Counted from the first letter of the stretch, positions 43,359 to 53,726 are shown. The stretch is 64,000 nt of DNA from Acinetobacter sp. ANC 4169 (GCF_002135355.1 NZ_NEGE01000003.1:62001-126000), one strand, 5' to 3'. The notes: generated by a model not told the origin, from the sequence alone. Program-made: numbers and translations.

Positions 43359-45419
43359 CTATTGTGTAGAATCGGCTTTTTGCACGATTTGATTTAAAAT
43401 TTTTGGTAAAGCTTCAAACATTTGAATGTTGTACATTTCCTGACGATGCAGGTGAGCAATGCCCTTTAAGCCAATTTCTTGCTGCAAACCATAAGCGCCA
43501 ACTTTTTCAGCTTTGGCATTAAATCTGCGAGCACCACTTGCCATGATTAATGTGGCATCGCAATTAGATTTATCGGCATTACATTTCACCGAGTTTTCTT
43601 TGACTTCAATCTTAAATACCGGCTGTAAACATTCATCTTTCGGAACATAAAAATTTGCATCCAGATTCTTTTTAAAACCTGAATTCTCGGTCATACGAAT
43701 GACCGCATCTTTGAGTAAGGTTTGCCCTTTAAAGCCAGCACCAGTGGCATAAAATGGTCGTTTCGACTGACTGCTAAACGCGTGATAAATGAGCGGACCA
43801 AAACCATAAAATGGAATTTCGCCGACTTGGTCGGTATGCAAGCCCGGGCACAAGACACGTGCCTGTTTTGAATCGCCAACTGGAGCAGAACTATCAATCA
43901 AAATACGGTCACCCGAACGTACCGGTAAACGATCACTGCTGCTTATCGGGAAATCTAACTGAGCGCTCACTTTTGTACCTTGGCGTTCAACAATGGTTGC
44001 TTCCCACGTCGGAATCAGGATATTGCGCTGCGCAGCTTTGTCCTGATGATAGACATGCACTTTCATGCCTGCACTTAATCGCTCACCAGCATCATCAATT
44101 GTGATACTTTGTCCGCTAGAACCAGAGACTTTTAAATCTGCACGAGTAAACTGAAGACCTTTCTGGAACTTTTGCCCCAATTGAAGCAATGCATTTTTTA
44201 ACGCAACTTCTTTACGTGCTTCTAAAGAAAAACCCATACCTTCAGAAACAATATCTTTAATATCATCCGTCGCATGTGCTGAATAAATGACCCGACCGGA
44301 ACGATCAATCATTTCTGCAAACACTTCGCTATGAAAAACTTGCTGCTGCGTCATCTTGCCAATCTGCTGCTGATAGGCAATCACAGGAATAACATTAATA
44401 CGAATAAAAAATTCTGGCAGATCACGCTGATTGATATCTTTACTTTGTGCCAACGATGTCTGTTCGCTGATGCTTTGTGCCATGGCACTATAACGTCGGT
44501 TGACTGGCGTAAGTGAAAAGGAAGCCTGCTCACCTACGGCATCGGAGAAGATCTGTTCAATGAGATCTTTTGATTCACCTTGATAGGTTAAGACATCAAC
44601 CACTAAAGCCTTGGGCTTGTTCATTGCCTGACGGGTATTGGTGGATATCTTGCTAAATTGTTTGGCATTGCCTTGCATTAATACCGGTAATGCAACGGCA
44701 TAGTCGCTGTCAGCATGCACAATCCGGATTAAATCACCTTCTGCCGAACTCAATTCATCCTGTGCTGCAATGCCCTGATTAAAACCTTTATCTAAGACCA
44801 GATAAGATTTCCACTGATCAATGACTTTGGTCTCGATTTCCGCAACATTTAATTTAGATTTTAATCCCTGTGCCACTTGCTGGGTCAAGGTCAGCAAGGT
44901 ACTTTGAAATTTCTGCTTAATTGCAGCTTTGGTTGCTGCTGATTCAAGTTCGCTGCTCAGCACCTGAATCGGTTGAGACAAAGTTGCACTGTCACTATAA
45001 ATGACTTCGCCAGACAATATATTGGTGAGTTTCAAACTCAGGGTCACAGGCAGAAAAATTTCGGCCGTTGAATCTTTTTTAACAACGTATTCACTTGCAC
45101 GGAGTACTTCTAAGGATGCCACATAAGTACGATGCTTGTTCTTTTGTGAAATAGTGGCAACCACCTGATCGCCAAAATTTTGCTTCAAACTTTGCAGAAA
45201 AATTTGCTCAGCCTGCTGACGTGTAGAGTCATTGTCTATTGCTTGACTGAAATCACACACAATTGAAGAACCATTGGCTTCATATGTATTCGGATCAGCA
45301 CGACAACCCTGTTCTAAGCCAAAAATCCCTTTGGAAGGATAAATTTCAATATCTGCATGTGCCCATACAGTGAATAGCATAGGCAGCGCCAAACTTAGAG
45401 CCTTAAGTTTTATTTGCAT
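43359..45419 (-). CDS. Large exported protein with FlgT-like middle and C-terminal modules
   Basis: 686 residues with a signal peptide (MQIKLKALSLALPMLFTVWAHA). The N-terminal third has an even Cys pair and mixed alpha/beta structure. A small beta-barrel-like unit is at about 205-245 (YLVLDKGFNQGIAAQDEL, GDLIRIVHA). A TolB/FlgT-M-like domain begins at about 270 (KALVVDVLTYQGESKDLIEQ), and a second barrel-like unit is at about 430-510 (GQSITIDDAGERLSAGMKVHVY, LPVRSGDRILID). The C-terminal 150 residues are Cys-containing. Start ATG 45419 overlaps the preceding stop by ten bases. Periplasmic or outer-membrane-associated; function unknown. Confidence 0.6.
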   Translation of the reverse strand: MQIKLKALSLALPMLFTVWAHADIEIYPSKGIFGLEQGCRADPNTYEANGSSIVCDFSQAIDNDSTRQQAEQIFLQSLKQNFGDQVVATISQKNKHRTYVASLEVLRASEYVVKKDSTAEIFLPVTLSLKLTNILSGEVIYSDSATLSQPIQVLSSELESAATKAAIKQKFQSTLLTLTQQVAQGLKSKLNVAEIETKVIDQWKSYLVLDKGFNQGIAAQDELSSAEGDLIRIVHADSDYAVALPVLMQGNAKQFSKISTNTRQAMNKPKALVVDVLTYQGESKDLIEQIFSDAVGEQASFSLTPVNRRYSAMAQSISEQTSLAQSKDINQRDLPEFFIRINVIPVIAYQQQIGKMTQQQVFHSEVFAEMIDRSGRVIYSAHATDDIKDIVSEGMGFSLEARKEVALKNALLQLGQKFQKGLQFTRADLKVSGSSGQSITIDDAGERLSAGMKVHVYHQDKAAQRNILIPTWEATIVERQGTKVSAQLDFPISSSDRLPVRSGDRILIDSSAPVGDSKQARVLCPGLHTDQVGEIPFYGFGPLIYHAFSSQSKRPFYATGAGFKGQTLLKDAVIRMTENSGFKKNLDANFYVPKDECLQPVFKIEVKENSVKCNADKSNCDATLIMASGARRFNAKAEKVGAYGLQQEIGLKGIAHLHRQEMYNIQMFEALPKILNQIVQKADSTQ

Positions 45420-46918
45420 TGCGTGCCACCAATGCAAAGGGTAATGGTGTTACCGGCTTGCAAGCGTTCAGCATTCGACAGCGTTGGATTGACTTTACGT
45501 AATGCTTTGGCCAATTCAGCAGAGATAGGCTTTGCACTCTTGTAGGTCATAGTCATTTCAACCAGTTTGCCATCTTGAGTACGAATATCCACATTTTCCG
45601 CACCGTCCATCTCATCCAGAGCTATATATAAATCATCGCCTAAACGCGAAGAAACATTCCCCGAAACGCTTTTCACAAAAATGGTAATTTCCTTACCGTA
45701 CATCGAACGATTTTTTGCATAACCTAAAATCTGTGGACCAATCCGGCCAATTGTCAATTCACCTAGCTTATTCGCTACATTGGTTCGACATGTATCAGTC
45801 GTTGCGCCAGTTGCTGATTCAGTACGCGTTTCGCCGCCCATTAAGGTTGAATCATCGACTGAATAAATTTTAAAGCTTACTGCACCATCACATACAAATT
45901 GACCGGTAGCCTGTGAACGGCCACGATCATAAATATATGAACTTCCCGCCATAAACCAGTCAGCTTTTTCTTTGCGTGCGGCTGTTACCAGTTTATTCAA
46001 CTCTACATCGCTCGTTAATTGCTGAATAGTCATACTACGACCATTCAAATACTGGCTTTTAAAACGGTCGGAATCGAGTAAGCGCAAATCATAACGAGAG
46101 GCTGAATCCGCTATTGCATTTAAAGTCTGGTTATCTCGTTCAGCTTTGGTGCTTGGGGTCTGATATTCCACATACTTCACAAAACTCTGAATATCATTTT
46201 GACGTTCTGACTGGCTGTATTTGGCTGACTCACTGGCATTATAGCTACTTGAAGAAGCCGACTTACCCGAGTTGTTATGACTTGCTGAGCGTGCAGAAAC
46301 CCCTACACCTGCACCATAATAATTATCATAGGCATAACCAGATGCGGCAGCTGAACGTCCTTTTGATGAATAAGAATCGGAGGCACTGGCTTTGGCACTT
46401 TCACTGGCTTTATAACTGGCATCTTCATCATAGCTATAGCTACGATCTGAAAAATAAGAGGTAAATTCTTTGACCGGTTTGGAATTATCTTTAGGAACGC
46501 CAAAATACTCATCCATCACGATCATAATCGGGCTGGTGCGGCTATTTTTTTTCGCCAGTCCAAGATCGTTTAAAATCGAACGAAACTCTTGATCATCCAT
46601 TTCTAGGCTGACTTGTGTCACCAATTCATTATTGCCTTGGGTTGAGCTGCCACGGTTAATAATGTAAGTAGAGTCAACTTGCTTCACTATGTCATCTAGA
46701 TACTGCTGTGCTTCCCCCATTGCTTGTGGACCATTTATTTTTTTGATCATGGCAATGACAGCATCTGTTTTCGCATTGTTGAATGCTTGATTACGCGTAG
46801 CGTTTGGATCTTTTTTTATAATGGCTGCTTTACCTTCGCCATTCACTTTAATGATTTCCGCATTGGAGACTTGAACCGAACCCAAACACATGAGTGCCAA
46901 TATGGTTTTTTTCATCAT
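45410..46918 (-). CDS. Exported FlgT_N/LPP20-like protein with Ser/Ala-rich linker
   Basis: 502 residues with a signal peptide (MMKKTILALMCLGSVQVSNA). Residues about 21-120 resemble the FlgT N-terminal/LPP20 fold: KVNGEGKAAIIKKDPNATRN, AFNNAKTDAVIAMIKK, VDSTYIINRG. A low-complexity stretch at about 160-240 is dominated by Ser, Ala, Tyr and Lys. A C-terminal domain follows with CsgG/TolB-like alternation (ADWFMAGSSYIYDRG, TGQFVCDGAVSFKIYSVDD, GGETRTESATGATTDTCRTN). There are Cys pairs near 350, 390 and the C-terminus. SD AAAAGGG precedes ATG 46918. First gene of the operon. Homology is by eye only. Confidence 0.62.
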   Translation of the reverse strand: MMKKTILALMCLGSVQVSNAEIIKVNGEGKAAIIKKDPNATRNQAFNNAKTDAVIAMIKKINGPQAMGEAQQYLDDIVKQVDSTYIINRGSSTQGNNELVTQVSLEMDDQEFRSILNDLGLAKKNSRTSPIMIVMDEYFGVPKDNSKPVKEFTSYFSDRSYSYDEDASYKASESAKASASDSYSSKGRSAAASGYAYDNYYGAGVGVSARSASHNNSGKSASSSSYNASESAKYSQSERQNDIQSFVKYVEYQTPSTKAERDNQTLNAIADSASRYDLRLLDSDRFKSQYLNGRSMTIQQLTSDVELNKLVTAARKEKADWFMAGSSYIYDRGRSQATGQFVCDGAVSFKIYSVDDSTLMGGETRTESATGATTDTCRTNVANKLGELTIGRIGPQILGYAKNRSMYGKEITIFVKSVSGNVSSRLGDDLYIALDEMDGAENVDIRTQDGKLVEMTMTYKSAKPISAELAKALRKVNPTLSNAERLQAGNTITLCIGGTQCK

Positions 46919-47623
46919 TCATACCCTTTTCACTAAAGTTTTTATCTATTAATAAGTAAAATTTATAGACTTTTAACGTGATTTTTATAAAATACAAAAA
47001 ACATACAAATTATAACAAATTTAAATATCAACACCATCACATAATTTTATTTTTTATTGATTTCTTATGCCAATTGATTAATAAATTGATTTGCCTTGTA
47101 AAATTATTAACAAATTAAACTCCCATAGAATTTTATCAATTTATTCTTCTAGTTAACTTTGAGTACATATTTTAAAAACTTCGACAAATTTCACTCAAGG
47201 AAACATAAATAGAAAAGGAAACCAATGTATTAAAGAATGATTATTACGGATATTATTATTTAAATTACCCCTAACAATTGTATGCAATTTCAGATGAAAG
47301 AGCTGGTATTTACCCCCAAACCTACAAATGCAGACCGGTAAAAAACTAAATTTGGTTTAATCCATCAAAGAAGTCTAGCCATAGTTGATTCGCCGCATTG
47401 AGAATAGGCTTGAAGAAGAAGGCAAAATAGCAATTTCTAAAAAAATAGAACCTCTATTCTTTCATCTACTTTAGAAACAACCTCAGGCTGCAAGAATTGG
47501 AGTAGAATAGTGAAGTACCATTTACCCATAACAATTGGTAAAACTTTACTTAAAAAACACCTATGGGCATTGTCTAATTTTGACTAAAATTATTTTTACC
47601 CCCTTTTCAATAAGGCGATAATA
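46919..47623. other. Long AT-rich non-coding region with a 16-bp direct repeat
   Basis: 705 bases between divergent genes with no supported reading frame. A near-perfect direct repeat occurs: TTACCCCTAACAATTG (47265-47280) and TTACCCATAACAATTG (47522-47537), one mismatch, 257 bases apart. The DNA between them is less AT-rich than its flanks and could be a decayed insertion. The left part must hold the promoter of the FlgT-like operon; the right part that of the lipoprotein gene. Confidence 0.5.
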
Positions 47624-48052
47624 ATGAAAAATTCTCTTCTTATTTTAATCAGCAGCTTAAGTTTAATGGCATGTACCACTATGCCACATTCATCCGATAA
47701 AAATACTTTTCAGAATAACTCAATAAATTCGGCACCGAATGGTAATGCCACCAAAGAGGTTTCTGTCGATGGCAGTTATACGGGTGAAATTGTAGGTGAT
47801 TATAAAAATTCTAAATTTTCCCAGTTAAAAATTGGGATGTCACAACGTCAGGTAGAAGATCTAGTGGGTGCTTCAACAGACCAAAGAAGCTATCAAACCG
47901 CCAAAGCCTGGATACCTGTTGCAGGTGCTTTTTCTAAAGATCAATTCCGTATCGAAGCCTATTATCCTGGCGCAGGCCGCTTACTTTATGCAAATAATGG
48001 AACGAAGTTATATCGAATTGAAGTAGATCGTAGCGAAGATGGCCTTCAATAA
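47624..48052 (+). CDS. BamE/SmpA-like lipoprotein
   Basis: 142 residues with a lipoprotein signal peptide and lipobox LMAC (Cys17). A Ser/Asn-rich linker is followed by a domain at about 62-140 containing FSQLKIGMSQRQVEDLVGAS, the GMSxxQVxxLxG pattern of the SmpA/OmlA/BamE fold, and RIEAYYPGAGRLLYAN with a YRIEVDR strand. It is a small outer-membrane-anchored lipoprotein, not the core BamE itself. It has its own terminator at 48112. Function unknown. Confidence 0.75.
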   Translation: MKNSLLILISSLSLMACTTMPHSSDKNTFQNNSINSAPNGNATKEVSVDGSYTGEIVGDYKNSKFSQLKIGMSQRQVEDLVGASTDQRSYQTAKAWIPVAGAFSKDQFRIEAYYPGAGRLLYANNGTKLYRIEVDRSEDGLQ

Positions 48053-48111
48053 TCCTTGCATCTTTCATCAACGATCTGCTCTAGTCCTATCTTAAATATC
48101 TCTCCATTAAA

Positions 48112-48140
48112 AACGAGTTATACCCTTAACTCGTTTTTTT
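48112..48140 (+). terminator. Terminator of the lipoprotein gene
   Basis: AACGAGTTA (48112-48120) and TAACTCGTT (48127-48135) with loop TACCCT, followed by T-run. Confidence 0.8.
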
Positions 48141-48236
48141 GTTCTAAATTTTCTCTTTGTTGATCTGCCATTTACTCAGATTAATTTTTTATTCTTTATA
48201 TCTTATTTTTCATTCCGTTATACAAAAAAGCATATT

Positions 48237-48884
48237 TTAAGATGACAAAAAGATTTTTATTTCAGGAAAAGCAAAACCCTTACAGGAAGTTTCTGATCGC
48301 CAGGCAACCGTGAGCATGACCTTGCCCAAATGAAAGTTTTGATAGGCAAATGTTCCAATTAAAGGATGACTGCACAATCCCCCATCATGCAGCGGATGAA
48401 CGTGGGTATCCAGCTCATTTAAGTTTAACCGTACTCCCAGTCCGGCAGCTTTCAATACTGCTTCCTTGGTGGTCCAGACTTTAAACCAATACTCTGCATC
48501 CTGCTCCAATTCATTCCAGTATTTTAATTCATGAGGATGAAAGGCATGATTCGCCAAGGCTTCAAATCTGACCTTACGATCCAGGTCTTCAATATCCACC
48601 CCGAGATCCGGCATATTGCTACTGGTCGCCAAAGCATAATTTTTTTGGCTATGACTATGATTAAAATAAAATTTTGGAAAATTAATTAAATAAGGTTTGC
48701 CATATTCAGTGGTTGCCAACTGCTGCTGCTGAATTGTGGTCTGTAACTGCTCTGAGAGTAATTGATTGCGGTAATGATAGATTTGCTGTTTTTGCAGCTG
48801 AATTTTAGCTTTACGATCTAATTCATGAGACAGCGTCACTATACGTTCAAGCGCATTCACATCTACCCGTATCCATCTACTCAC
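48237..48884 (-). CDS. 4'-phosphopantetheinyl transferase superfamily protein
   Basis: 215-residue Sfp-like enzyme transferring phosphopantetheine from CoA to carrier-protein serines. The metal-binding GVDIEDLDR (about 104-112) and the WTTKEAVLKAAGLG motif (about 146-159) are intact. HPHEL precedes them as usual. The start is GTG at 48884. No polyketide or peptide synthetase is nearby, so it may serve fatty-acid ACP or a distant siderophore/acinetin-type cluster; this is open. Confidence 0.86.
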   Translation of the reverse strand: MSRWIRVDVNALERIVTLSHELDRKAKIQLQKQQIYHYRNQLLSEQLQTTIQQQQLATTEYGKPYLINFPKFYFNHSHSQKNYALATSSNMPDLGVDIEDLDRKVRFEALANHAFHPHELKYWNELEQDAEYWFKVWTTKEAVLKAAGLGVRLNLNELDTHVHPLHDGGLCSHPLIGTFAYQNFHLGKVMLTVAWRSETSCKGFAFPEIKIFLSS

Positions 48885-48929
48885 TTAAGATCGTCCTCTC
48901 AAAAACACAGTTACATCTTAAAAGAAAAA

Positions 48930-48953
48930 AGCCCAAAGATCACTTTGGGCTTT
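48930..48953 (-). terminator. Terminator after der
   Basis: GCCCAAAG / CTTTGGGC arms with a short loop (GATCA), A-run on the left giving T-run on the minus strand. Confidence 0.75.
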
Positions 48954-48976
48954 TAAAGAAACAGCACATTTGAAAA

Positions 48977-50386
48977 TTAACGTTTAAATTTCTTTTCAGC
49001 TTTCTTGAACTTCTGTACATAACGACGCTTACGTGCTGCCGTGCGTTCATCAATTTGTGACTTACGCCCTTCAAACGGGTTTTCAGAGGTTCTAAATTCG
49101 ATTTTTACCGGCGTACCTTCAAGTTTGTACACTTTACGGAATACGTTTTCTAAATAGCGACGGTAATCTGCCGGAGTTTTATCCACCTTGTTACCGTGAA
49201 TCACGATAGTCGGTGGATTTTGTCCGCCCATGTGCGCATAACGCATTTTAATACGGCGACCTTGTACCATCGGCGGCTGATGCGCATCAGTGGCATCATT
49301 CAAAATTTGGGTAATTTTGGCCGGTGAAACTTTTAAATGCGATGAATCATAAGCACGGTGAATTGAAGGATATAAATCACCTACCCCTGTACCATGCAGT
49401 GCAGAGATTAAATGAATTTTTGCCCAAGGAATAAAGTCAAAACGACGGTCGACATCCAGCTTGCATTGCTTACGATCATACTCAGACATGTTGTCCCATT
49501 TGTTGATCGCAATCACCATGGCACGACCTGCTTCCAGCGCGTAACCAATTAAATGCAAGTCCTGCTCAACAATACCATCGCGTGCATCGACCACAATGAC
49601 CACCACATGCGCATCTTTCATCGCTTGCAGGGTTTTTACAATCGAGAATTTCTCGATCATTTCATCGACTTTACCTTTACGGCGTACACCGGCAGTGTCA
49701 ATTAAAGTGTATTTACGGCCATCGCGTTCAAATGGAATATAAACCGAATCACGAGTGGTACCCGGTTGGTCAAATGCTACGACACGGTCTTCACCCAAGA
49801 GGCGATTGACCAAAGTCGATTTACCCACATTCGGACGACCAATAATCGCTAAACGCAAACCGGTATCTTTATCATGCAGCTCCGGGTTTTCATCTTCAGG
49901 AACATCGGCAAGCACATCTTCAAGCATTTGCTGCACACCACGACCATGGCTGGCAGCAACTTGTAACGGTTCACCCATCCCCAGTTTGTAAAATTCAACC
50001 AGTGCAGCTTCAGCATGTACGCCATCCACCTTGTTGGCAACCAGGAATACTTTTTTACCCAGGGTACGCAGGTCACGTGCAATCTGTTCATCAGATGCAA
50101 GTAGTCCGGCACGTGCATCTACTACAAAGATGATCATGTCGGCTTCGTGAATGGCTGTTTTTGATTGTTCAGCCATGTAGGAGTCAATCCCACCTTCAGT
50201 TTCGCCAATACCGCCAGTATCGACAACGATGAATGATTTATTTTGATAAGTCGCGTCGCCATACTTACGGTCACGGGTAAGACCGGCAAAGTCAGCAACA
50301 AGCGCATCACGGCTCTTGGTAATCTGGTTAAATAACGTTGATTTTCCGACGTTCGGACGACCAATGAGCGCAATTACGGGTTTCAT
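48977..50386 (-). CDS. der: Ribosome-associated GTPase Der (EngA)
   Basis: 469-residue double-GTPase required for 50S assembly. Two G1 loops [12 protein letters not shown] (about 8-19) and [12 protein letters not shown] (about 183-194). G3 motifs DTGGIGE and DTAGVRR, G4 NKVD and NKWD, and a C-terminal KH-like domain with [26 protein letters not shown]. It ends in a lysine-rich tail. A long hairpin at 50474-50505 separates it from bamB, so der may have its own promoter in the 160-base gap. Confidence 0.96.
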   Translation of the reverse strand: MKPVIALIGRPNVGKSTLFNQITKSRDALVADFAGLTRDRKYGDATYQNKSFIVVDTGGIGETEGGIDSYMAEQSKTAIHEADMIIFVVDARAGLLASDEQIARDLRTLGKKVFLVANKVDGVHAEAALVEFYKLGMGEPLQVAASHGRGVQQMLEDVLADVPEDENPELHDKDTGLRLAIIGRPNVGKSTLVNRLLGEDRVVAFDQPGTTRDSVYIPFERDGRKYTLIDTAGVRRKGKVDEMIEKFSIVKTLQAMKDAHVVVIVVDARDGIVEQDLHLIGYALEAGRAMVIAINKWDNMSEYDRKQCKLDVDRRFDFIPWAKIHLISALHGTGVGDLYPSIHRAYDSSHLKVSPAKITQILNDATDAHQPPMVQGRRIKMRYAHMGGQNPPTIVIHGNKVDKTPADYRRYLENVFRKVYKLEGTPVKIEFRTSENPFEGRKSQIDERTAARKRRYVQKFKKAEKKFKR

Positions 50387-50473
50387 AAATTAACCTTTAT
50401 TCAAGATCAGCCAGTAGGTCTGGTCTGAACAAGCAGAAACAATGGAAGAAATAATGGGCCAAAAATAAATAAA

Positions 50474-50505
50474 ACACGGGGCATTGAATACTCAATCCCC
50501 CGTGT
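50474..50505 (-). terminator. Long hairpin between bamB and der
   Basis: ACACGGGG (50474-50481) pairs CCCCGTGT (50498-50505), and after one C-C mismatch ATTGA pairs TCAAT, loop ATAC. On the minus strand it is followed by TTTTATTTATTT. It reads as a terminator for the rlmN-to-bamB unit. Confidence 0.7.
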
Positions 50506-50548
50506 AAAAAAATACGGTTAGCTTAGTTTAACATAAGGCTGAAAAAAA

Positions 50549-51700
50549 TTAACGATTCTGCCAGATGCTTAAAGCACCCTTACGGGTCGCCACATAAAGT
50601 TGATTGTCAATCACACGCAGTGTACGTACTTCACCACTGGTTTTTGAACGACCAATCAGCTGGCCTGTTGCCGGATCAATTAAATGCAATACGCCATCCA
50701 AATCACCTACCACCAGATCTTGGCCCAAGATCACCGGATTACTGAGTTGGCGATTCAGCAGGCTGTCGTTTTGCCATAATTGCTGACCTGTGGTCAGTGC
50801 ATAGGCCGTGATTTTTCCATCAGCCTGAACAACGTAGACGGTATTATTAAAGACTTCAGGACGCTGGATACTGCTGGCATCTTCGCTCCACACAATTTGT
50901 TGTGCAGCCAGATCCATTACCGTCACCTGTCCCTGGAAACTGGTGGTTACCAGGAATTGCCCAGCAACAACAGGGTCACCATCCAGATCATTCAGACGCT
51001 GAATATCCGAACGCCCCTCGCTGACAGCAACACGACGCTGAATACGCGGCACGCCACTGATAATATCTAAAGCATAAATATAGGCATTGGATGAAGCAAT
51101 CAGGACGGTACGTGGGTCAAGTGCCACTGGTGTAGCAACACCACGCAAGCTGAACTGTACATTCGGCAGGTTATAGGTCCAGACTTGCTGACCTGTAGCA
51201 AGATCATGCGCATAGACCGTATCATCATTGCTAATGGTAATGACACGACCGGACTGAATGAGTGATGCAGATAAAATGGCGCCTGACAACTGCGCAGTCC
51301 ATTTTTGCTCACCTGTGGCCTGATCCAGAGCAAACAATTGACCTTTTTTATTACCAACCACCACAATGCCTTCACCGGCCTCTATACCCGCACTTAAACC
51401 CTGCTTGGAAACTTTTTGTTTCCATACGCGTTGTTTACCTTGATAGGCAGCCACTTCACCATTTGGATCGACGGCAAAAACCACGCCATTATCGGCATCT
51501 AAGCGCAGACGTAACGGGTCTGCTTTACTGGTCGAAGAAACACTTTGAGAAAATACAGGAACAAGATTTTTTGCTTGCACCAATTTAGGCAATGGATTCG
51601 GCTTAACCTCTTCCACCTTGATTTTATTGGTAGAACAACCGGCAAGTGCAAATGTTAAAATTGTTAGTGCAAACGGTATTTTGTATTTTCTATCCATCAC
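50549..51700 (-). CDS. bamB: Outer-membrane assembly lipoprotein BamB
   Basis: 383-residue eight-bladed beta-propeller of the BAM complex that inserts outer-membrane proteins such as the TonB receptors and usher here. Lipobox ALAGC (Cys22). Repeated propeller motifs include GQLFALDQATGEQKWTAQL, TVYAHDLATGQQVWTYNL, VTVMDLAAQQIVWSED and ITAYALTTGQQLWQND. The start overlaps the yfgM stop (ATGA, 51697-51700). Standard length. Confidence 0.94.
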   Translation of the reverse strand: MMDRKYKIPFALTILTFALAGCSTNKIKVEEVKPNPLPKLVQAKNLVPVFSQSVSSTSKADPLRLRLDADNGVVFAVDPNGEVAAYQGKQRVWKQKVSKQGLSAGIEAGEGIVVVGNKKGQLFALDQATGEQKWTAQLSGAILSASLIQSGRVITISNDDTVYAHDLATGQQVWTYNLPNVQFSLRGVATPVALDPRTVLIASSNAYIYALDIISGVPRIQRRVAVSEGRSDIQRLNDLDGDPVVAGQFLVTTSFQGQVTVMDLAAQQIVWSEDASSIQRPEVFNNTVYVVQADGKITAYALTTGQQLWQNDSLLNRQLSNPVILGQDLVVGDLDGVLHLIDPATGQLIGRSKTSGEVRTLRVIDNQLYVATRKGALSIWQNR

Positions 51701-52398
51701 GACTCATCCACTTGTGTTTCTAAAATTGGGCGTTCCACATCAGGATCATCAACTAAAACGCCAACACTTTCGAGTTTAATTTGTAAAATTTGACGTTCTT
51801 GCTTACGTTCAAGCAACGCATCCCATGCGCTCATATACGATTTTTTAGCATTTTCGATATCATTTTTAGCCACATAGACATCACCACGTGCTTCATCAGC
51901 AGTTGCCTTAAAGGCAGGATCGGTCACCGCAGCCAATGTTTTAATTGCATCGTCATATTTCTTTTGTGCCAGCTGAGCATAGGCTAAACGAAGCTTAACC
52001 ACTTGCACTAAACCGGCATCATCCAGTTTGGAATTTTCAACTTTCTTCAAGGCACGTTCTGCATGTGCATAATCGGCTTTGTCATAAGCCAGCTTAGCCA
52101 TCAACAATTGAGTTTGAATGGCCTGGACAGAATCTGGAGCTTCTTTAACAATTTTGTCCGCAGTTGCAGATAAGGCATTAAAGGCATTGCTATCGCTTTG
52201 TGCACTTTTTGCATCATCCATCAACTGTTGAACCTTGGCTGTTTGCTTTTGAGACTCAGCCAAGTTCTTCTTCTGCCAATATTCCCAGCCAAAAAAGGCA
52301 ATCAACGCAATTAAAATTCCACTAATCATGGCAGAACCATATTTTTTAGTGAAAGATTTTAAGTTATCAAGTTGTTCTTCATCACTCAATGCGTTCAT
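51697..52398 (-). CDS. yfgM: YfgM-like periplasmic TPR membrane protein
   Basis: 233 residues: a short cytoplasmic part (LSDEEQLDNLKSFTKKYG), one membrane helix (MISGILIALIAFFGWEYW, about 23-40) and a periplasmic TPR domain (LLMAKLAYDKADYAHAERAL, LAYAQLAQKKYDDAIKTL). YfgM associates with SecYEG and periplasmic chaperones in E. coli. Gene order hisS-yfgM-bamB-der is the common arrangement. Translationally coupled to bamB. Confidence 0.9.
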   Translation of the reverse strand: MNALSDEEQLDNLKSFTKKYGSAMISGILIALIAFFGWEYWQKKNLAESQKQTAKVQQLMDDAKSAQSDSNAFNALSATADKIVKEAPDSVQAIQTQLLMAKLAYDKADYAHAERALKKVENSKLDDAGLVQVVKLRLAYAQLAQKKYDDAIKTLAAVTDPAFKATADEARGDVYVAKNDIENAKKSYMSAWDALLERKQERQILQIKLESVGVLVDDPDVERPILETQVDES

Positions 52399-52427
52399 GG
52401 GATTACCTTTTCCTTATGTTATTTGGC

Positions 52428-53723
52428 TTATTTTGAAGAAAATTTTTCGATGATAAATGGCACAAAATCAGCCACTGCAATTTCAGTCTGTTCTGCTGTT
52501 GCCAGCTCCTTGACCAGAATTTGCTGAGCTTCGGCCTCACGATCACCAAAGATTAAAGCATAAACGGCACCGGCCTGATCGGCTTTTTTCATTTGGCTCT
52601 TCATTGAACCTTGTGAACCGGTTTTCAAACGGATTGTGCTATTGGCTGCTTCAAGCTGGTCACGAATCTGCTCGGCAAGAACCAAAGCTTTGGCCTGAGA
52701 TGCTGGATCTGAAACCAGGAACATTTCACAATCACGAACAGGTGTGTTGTCTTCCACTTGTTCAAGCAGAAGCAACAGACGTTCCATACCCATGGCAAAA
52801 CCAACAGCGGGTACAGACTGATCTGCTTTGCCTTTAAGCTGACCCACCAAACCATCATAACGGCCACCGGCACACACGGTACCTTGTGAACCTAAATGTG
52901 TCGTGGTCCATTCAAATACAGTTTTGTTGTAATAGTCCAGACCACGAACCAGTTTTTGGTTAATCACAAACTCAATGCCGGCATCAGTCAAATATTGTTG
53001 CAATTGAGCAAAATGCGCCAAGGTTTCTTCACCCATAAAGTCATGAAGTTTCGGTGCATTTTCTAAAATCGACTGAGTTTTTGTATCTTTAGAATCTAAA
53101 ATACGCAGCGGATTGGTGGTTAAACGGCGCTGTGAGTCTTCATCTAAATCAGCTTTATGTGATTCTAAAAACTCAACCAATGCAGCACGGTATTCTGCAC
53201 GCTCGTCAGACTCACCCAATGTATTCAATTCAAGCTGTACTTTATCGGCCACACCCATGCGTTTCCACAAACGTGCCGTCATCAGAATCAATTCTGCGTC
53301 CTGGTCTGGTGTTGCCACACCAAAAGTTTCTACACCAAATTGGTGGAATTGGCGGTAGCGACCTTTTTGCGGTTTTTCATAACGGAACATCGGCCCGATA
53401 TACCACACGCGCGGAGTGGCACCACGAAGCAGGTTATGCTCCAGCATGGCACGTACACAGCCTGCTGTCCCTTCAGGACGTAAAGTCAAAGACTCAGGCG
53501 GATTACCTTTATCCAGAAAGGTGTACATTTCTTTTTCGACGATATCGGTTGCATCACCAATTGAACGCTTGAACAGATTGGTCTGCTCAACCATCGGCAA
53601 ACGGATTTGCTGGTAACCATAAGCATCCATAAGTGATGCTAAATGTTGCTCAAGACGTCTCCACGCGGGGGTTTGCGTTGGAAGAATGTCATTAAAACCT
53701 TTGATTGCGACAATTGAACTCAT
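52428..53723 (-). CDS. hisS: Histidyl-tRNA synthetase
   Basis: 431-residue class II synthetase. Motif 1 near [23 protein letters not shown], motif 2 at [20 protein letters not shown], histidine motifs [15 protein letters not shown] (hisA) and CAGGRYDGL (hisB), motif 3 at [15 protein letters not shown]; longer motifs are cited for position only. The C-terminal anticodon domain follows from about 335. Three bases separate it from ispG. No His-specific leader was seen within the operon. Confidence 0.96.
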   Translation of the reverse strand: MSSIVAIKGFNDILPTQTPAWRRLEQHLASLMDAYGYQQIRLPMVEQTNLFKRSIGDATDIVEKEMYTFLDKGNPPESLTLRPEGTAGCVRAMLEHNLLRGATPRVWYIGPMFRYEKPQKGRYRQFHQFGVETFGVATPDQDAELILMTARLWKRMGVADKVQLELNTLGESDERAEYRAALVEFLESHKADLDEDSQRRLTTNPLRILDSKDTKTQSILENAPKLHDFMGEETLAHFAQLQQYLTDAGIEFVINQKLVRGLDYYNKTVFEWTTTHLGSQGTVCAGGRYDGLVGQLKGKADQSVPAVGFAMGMERLLLLLEQVEDNTPVRDCEMFLVSDPASQAKALVLAEQIRDQLEAANSTIRLKTGSQGSMKSQMKKADQAGAVYALIFGDREAEAQQILVKELATAEQTEIAVADFVPFIIEKFSSK

Positions 53724-53726
53724 GAT

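Noticed and set aside
46919-47623. Missed protein-coding gene in the long gap
   Set aside because: Stops are frequent in all frames and no start with a Shine-Dalgarno leads to a plausible product.
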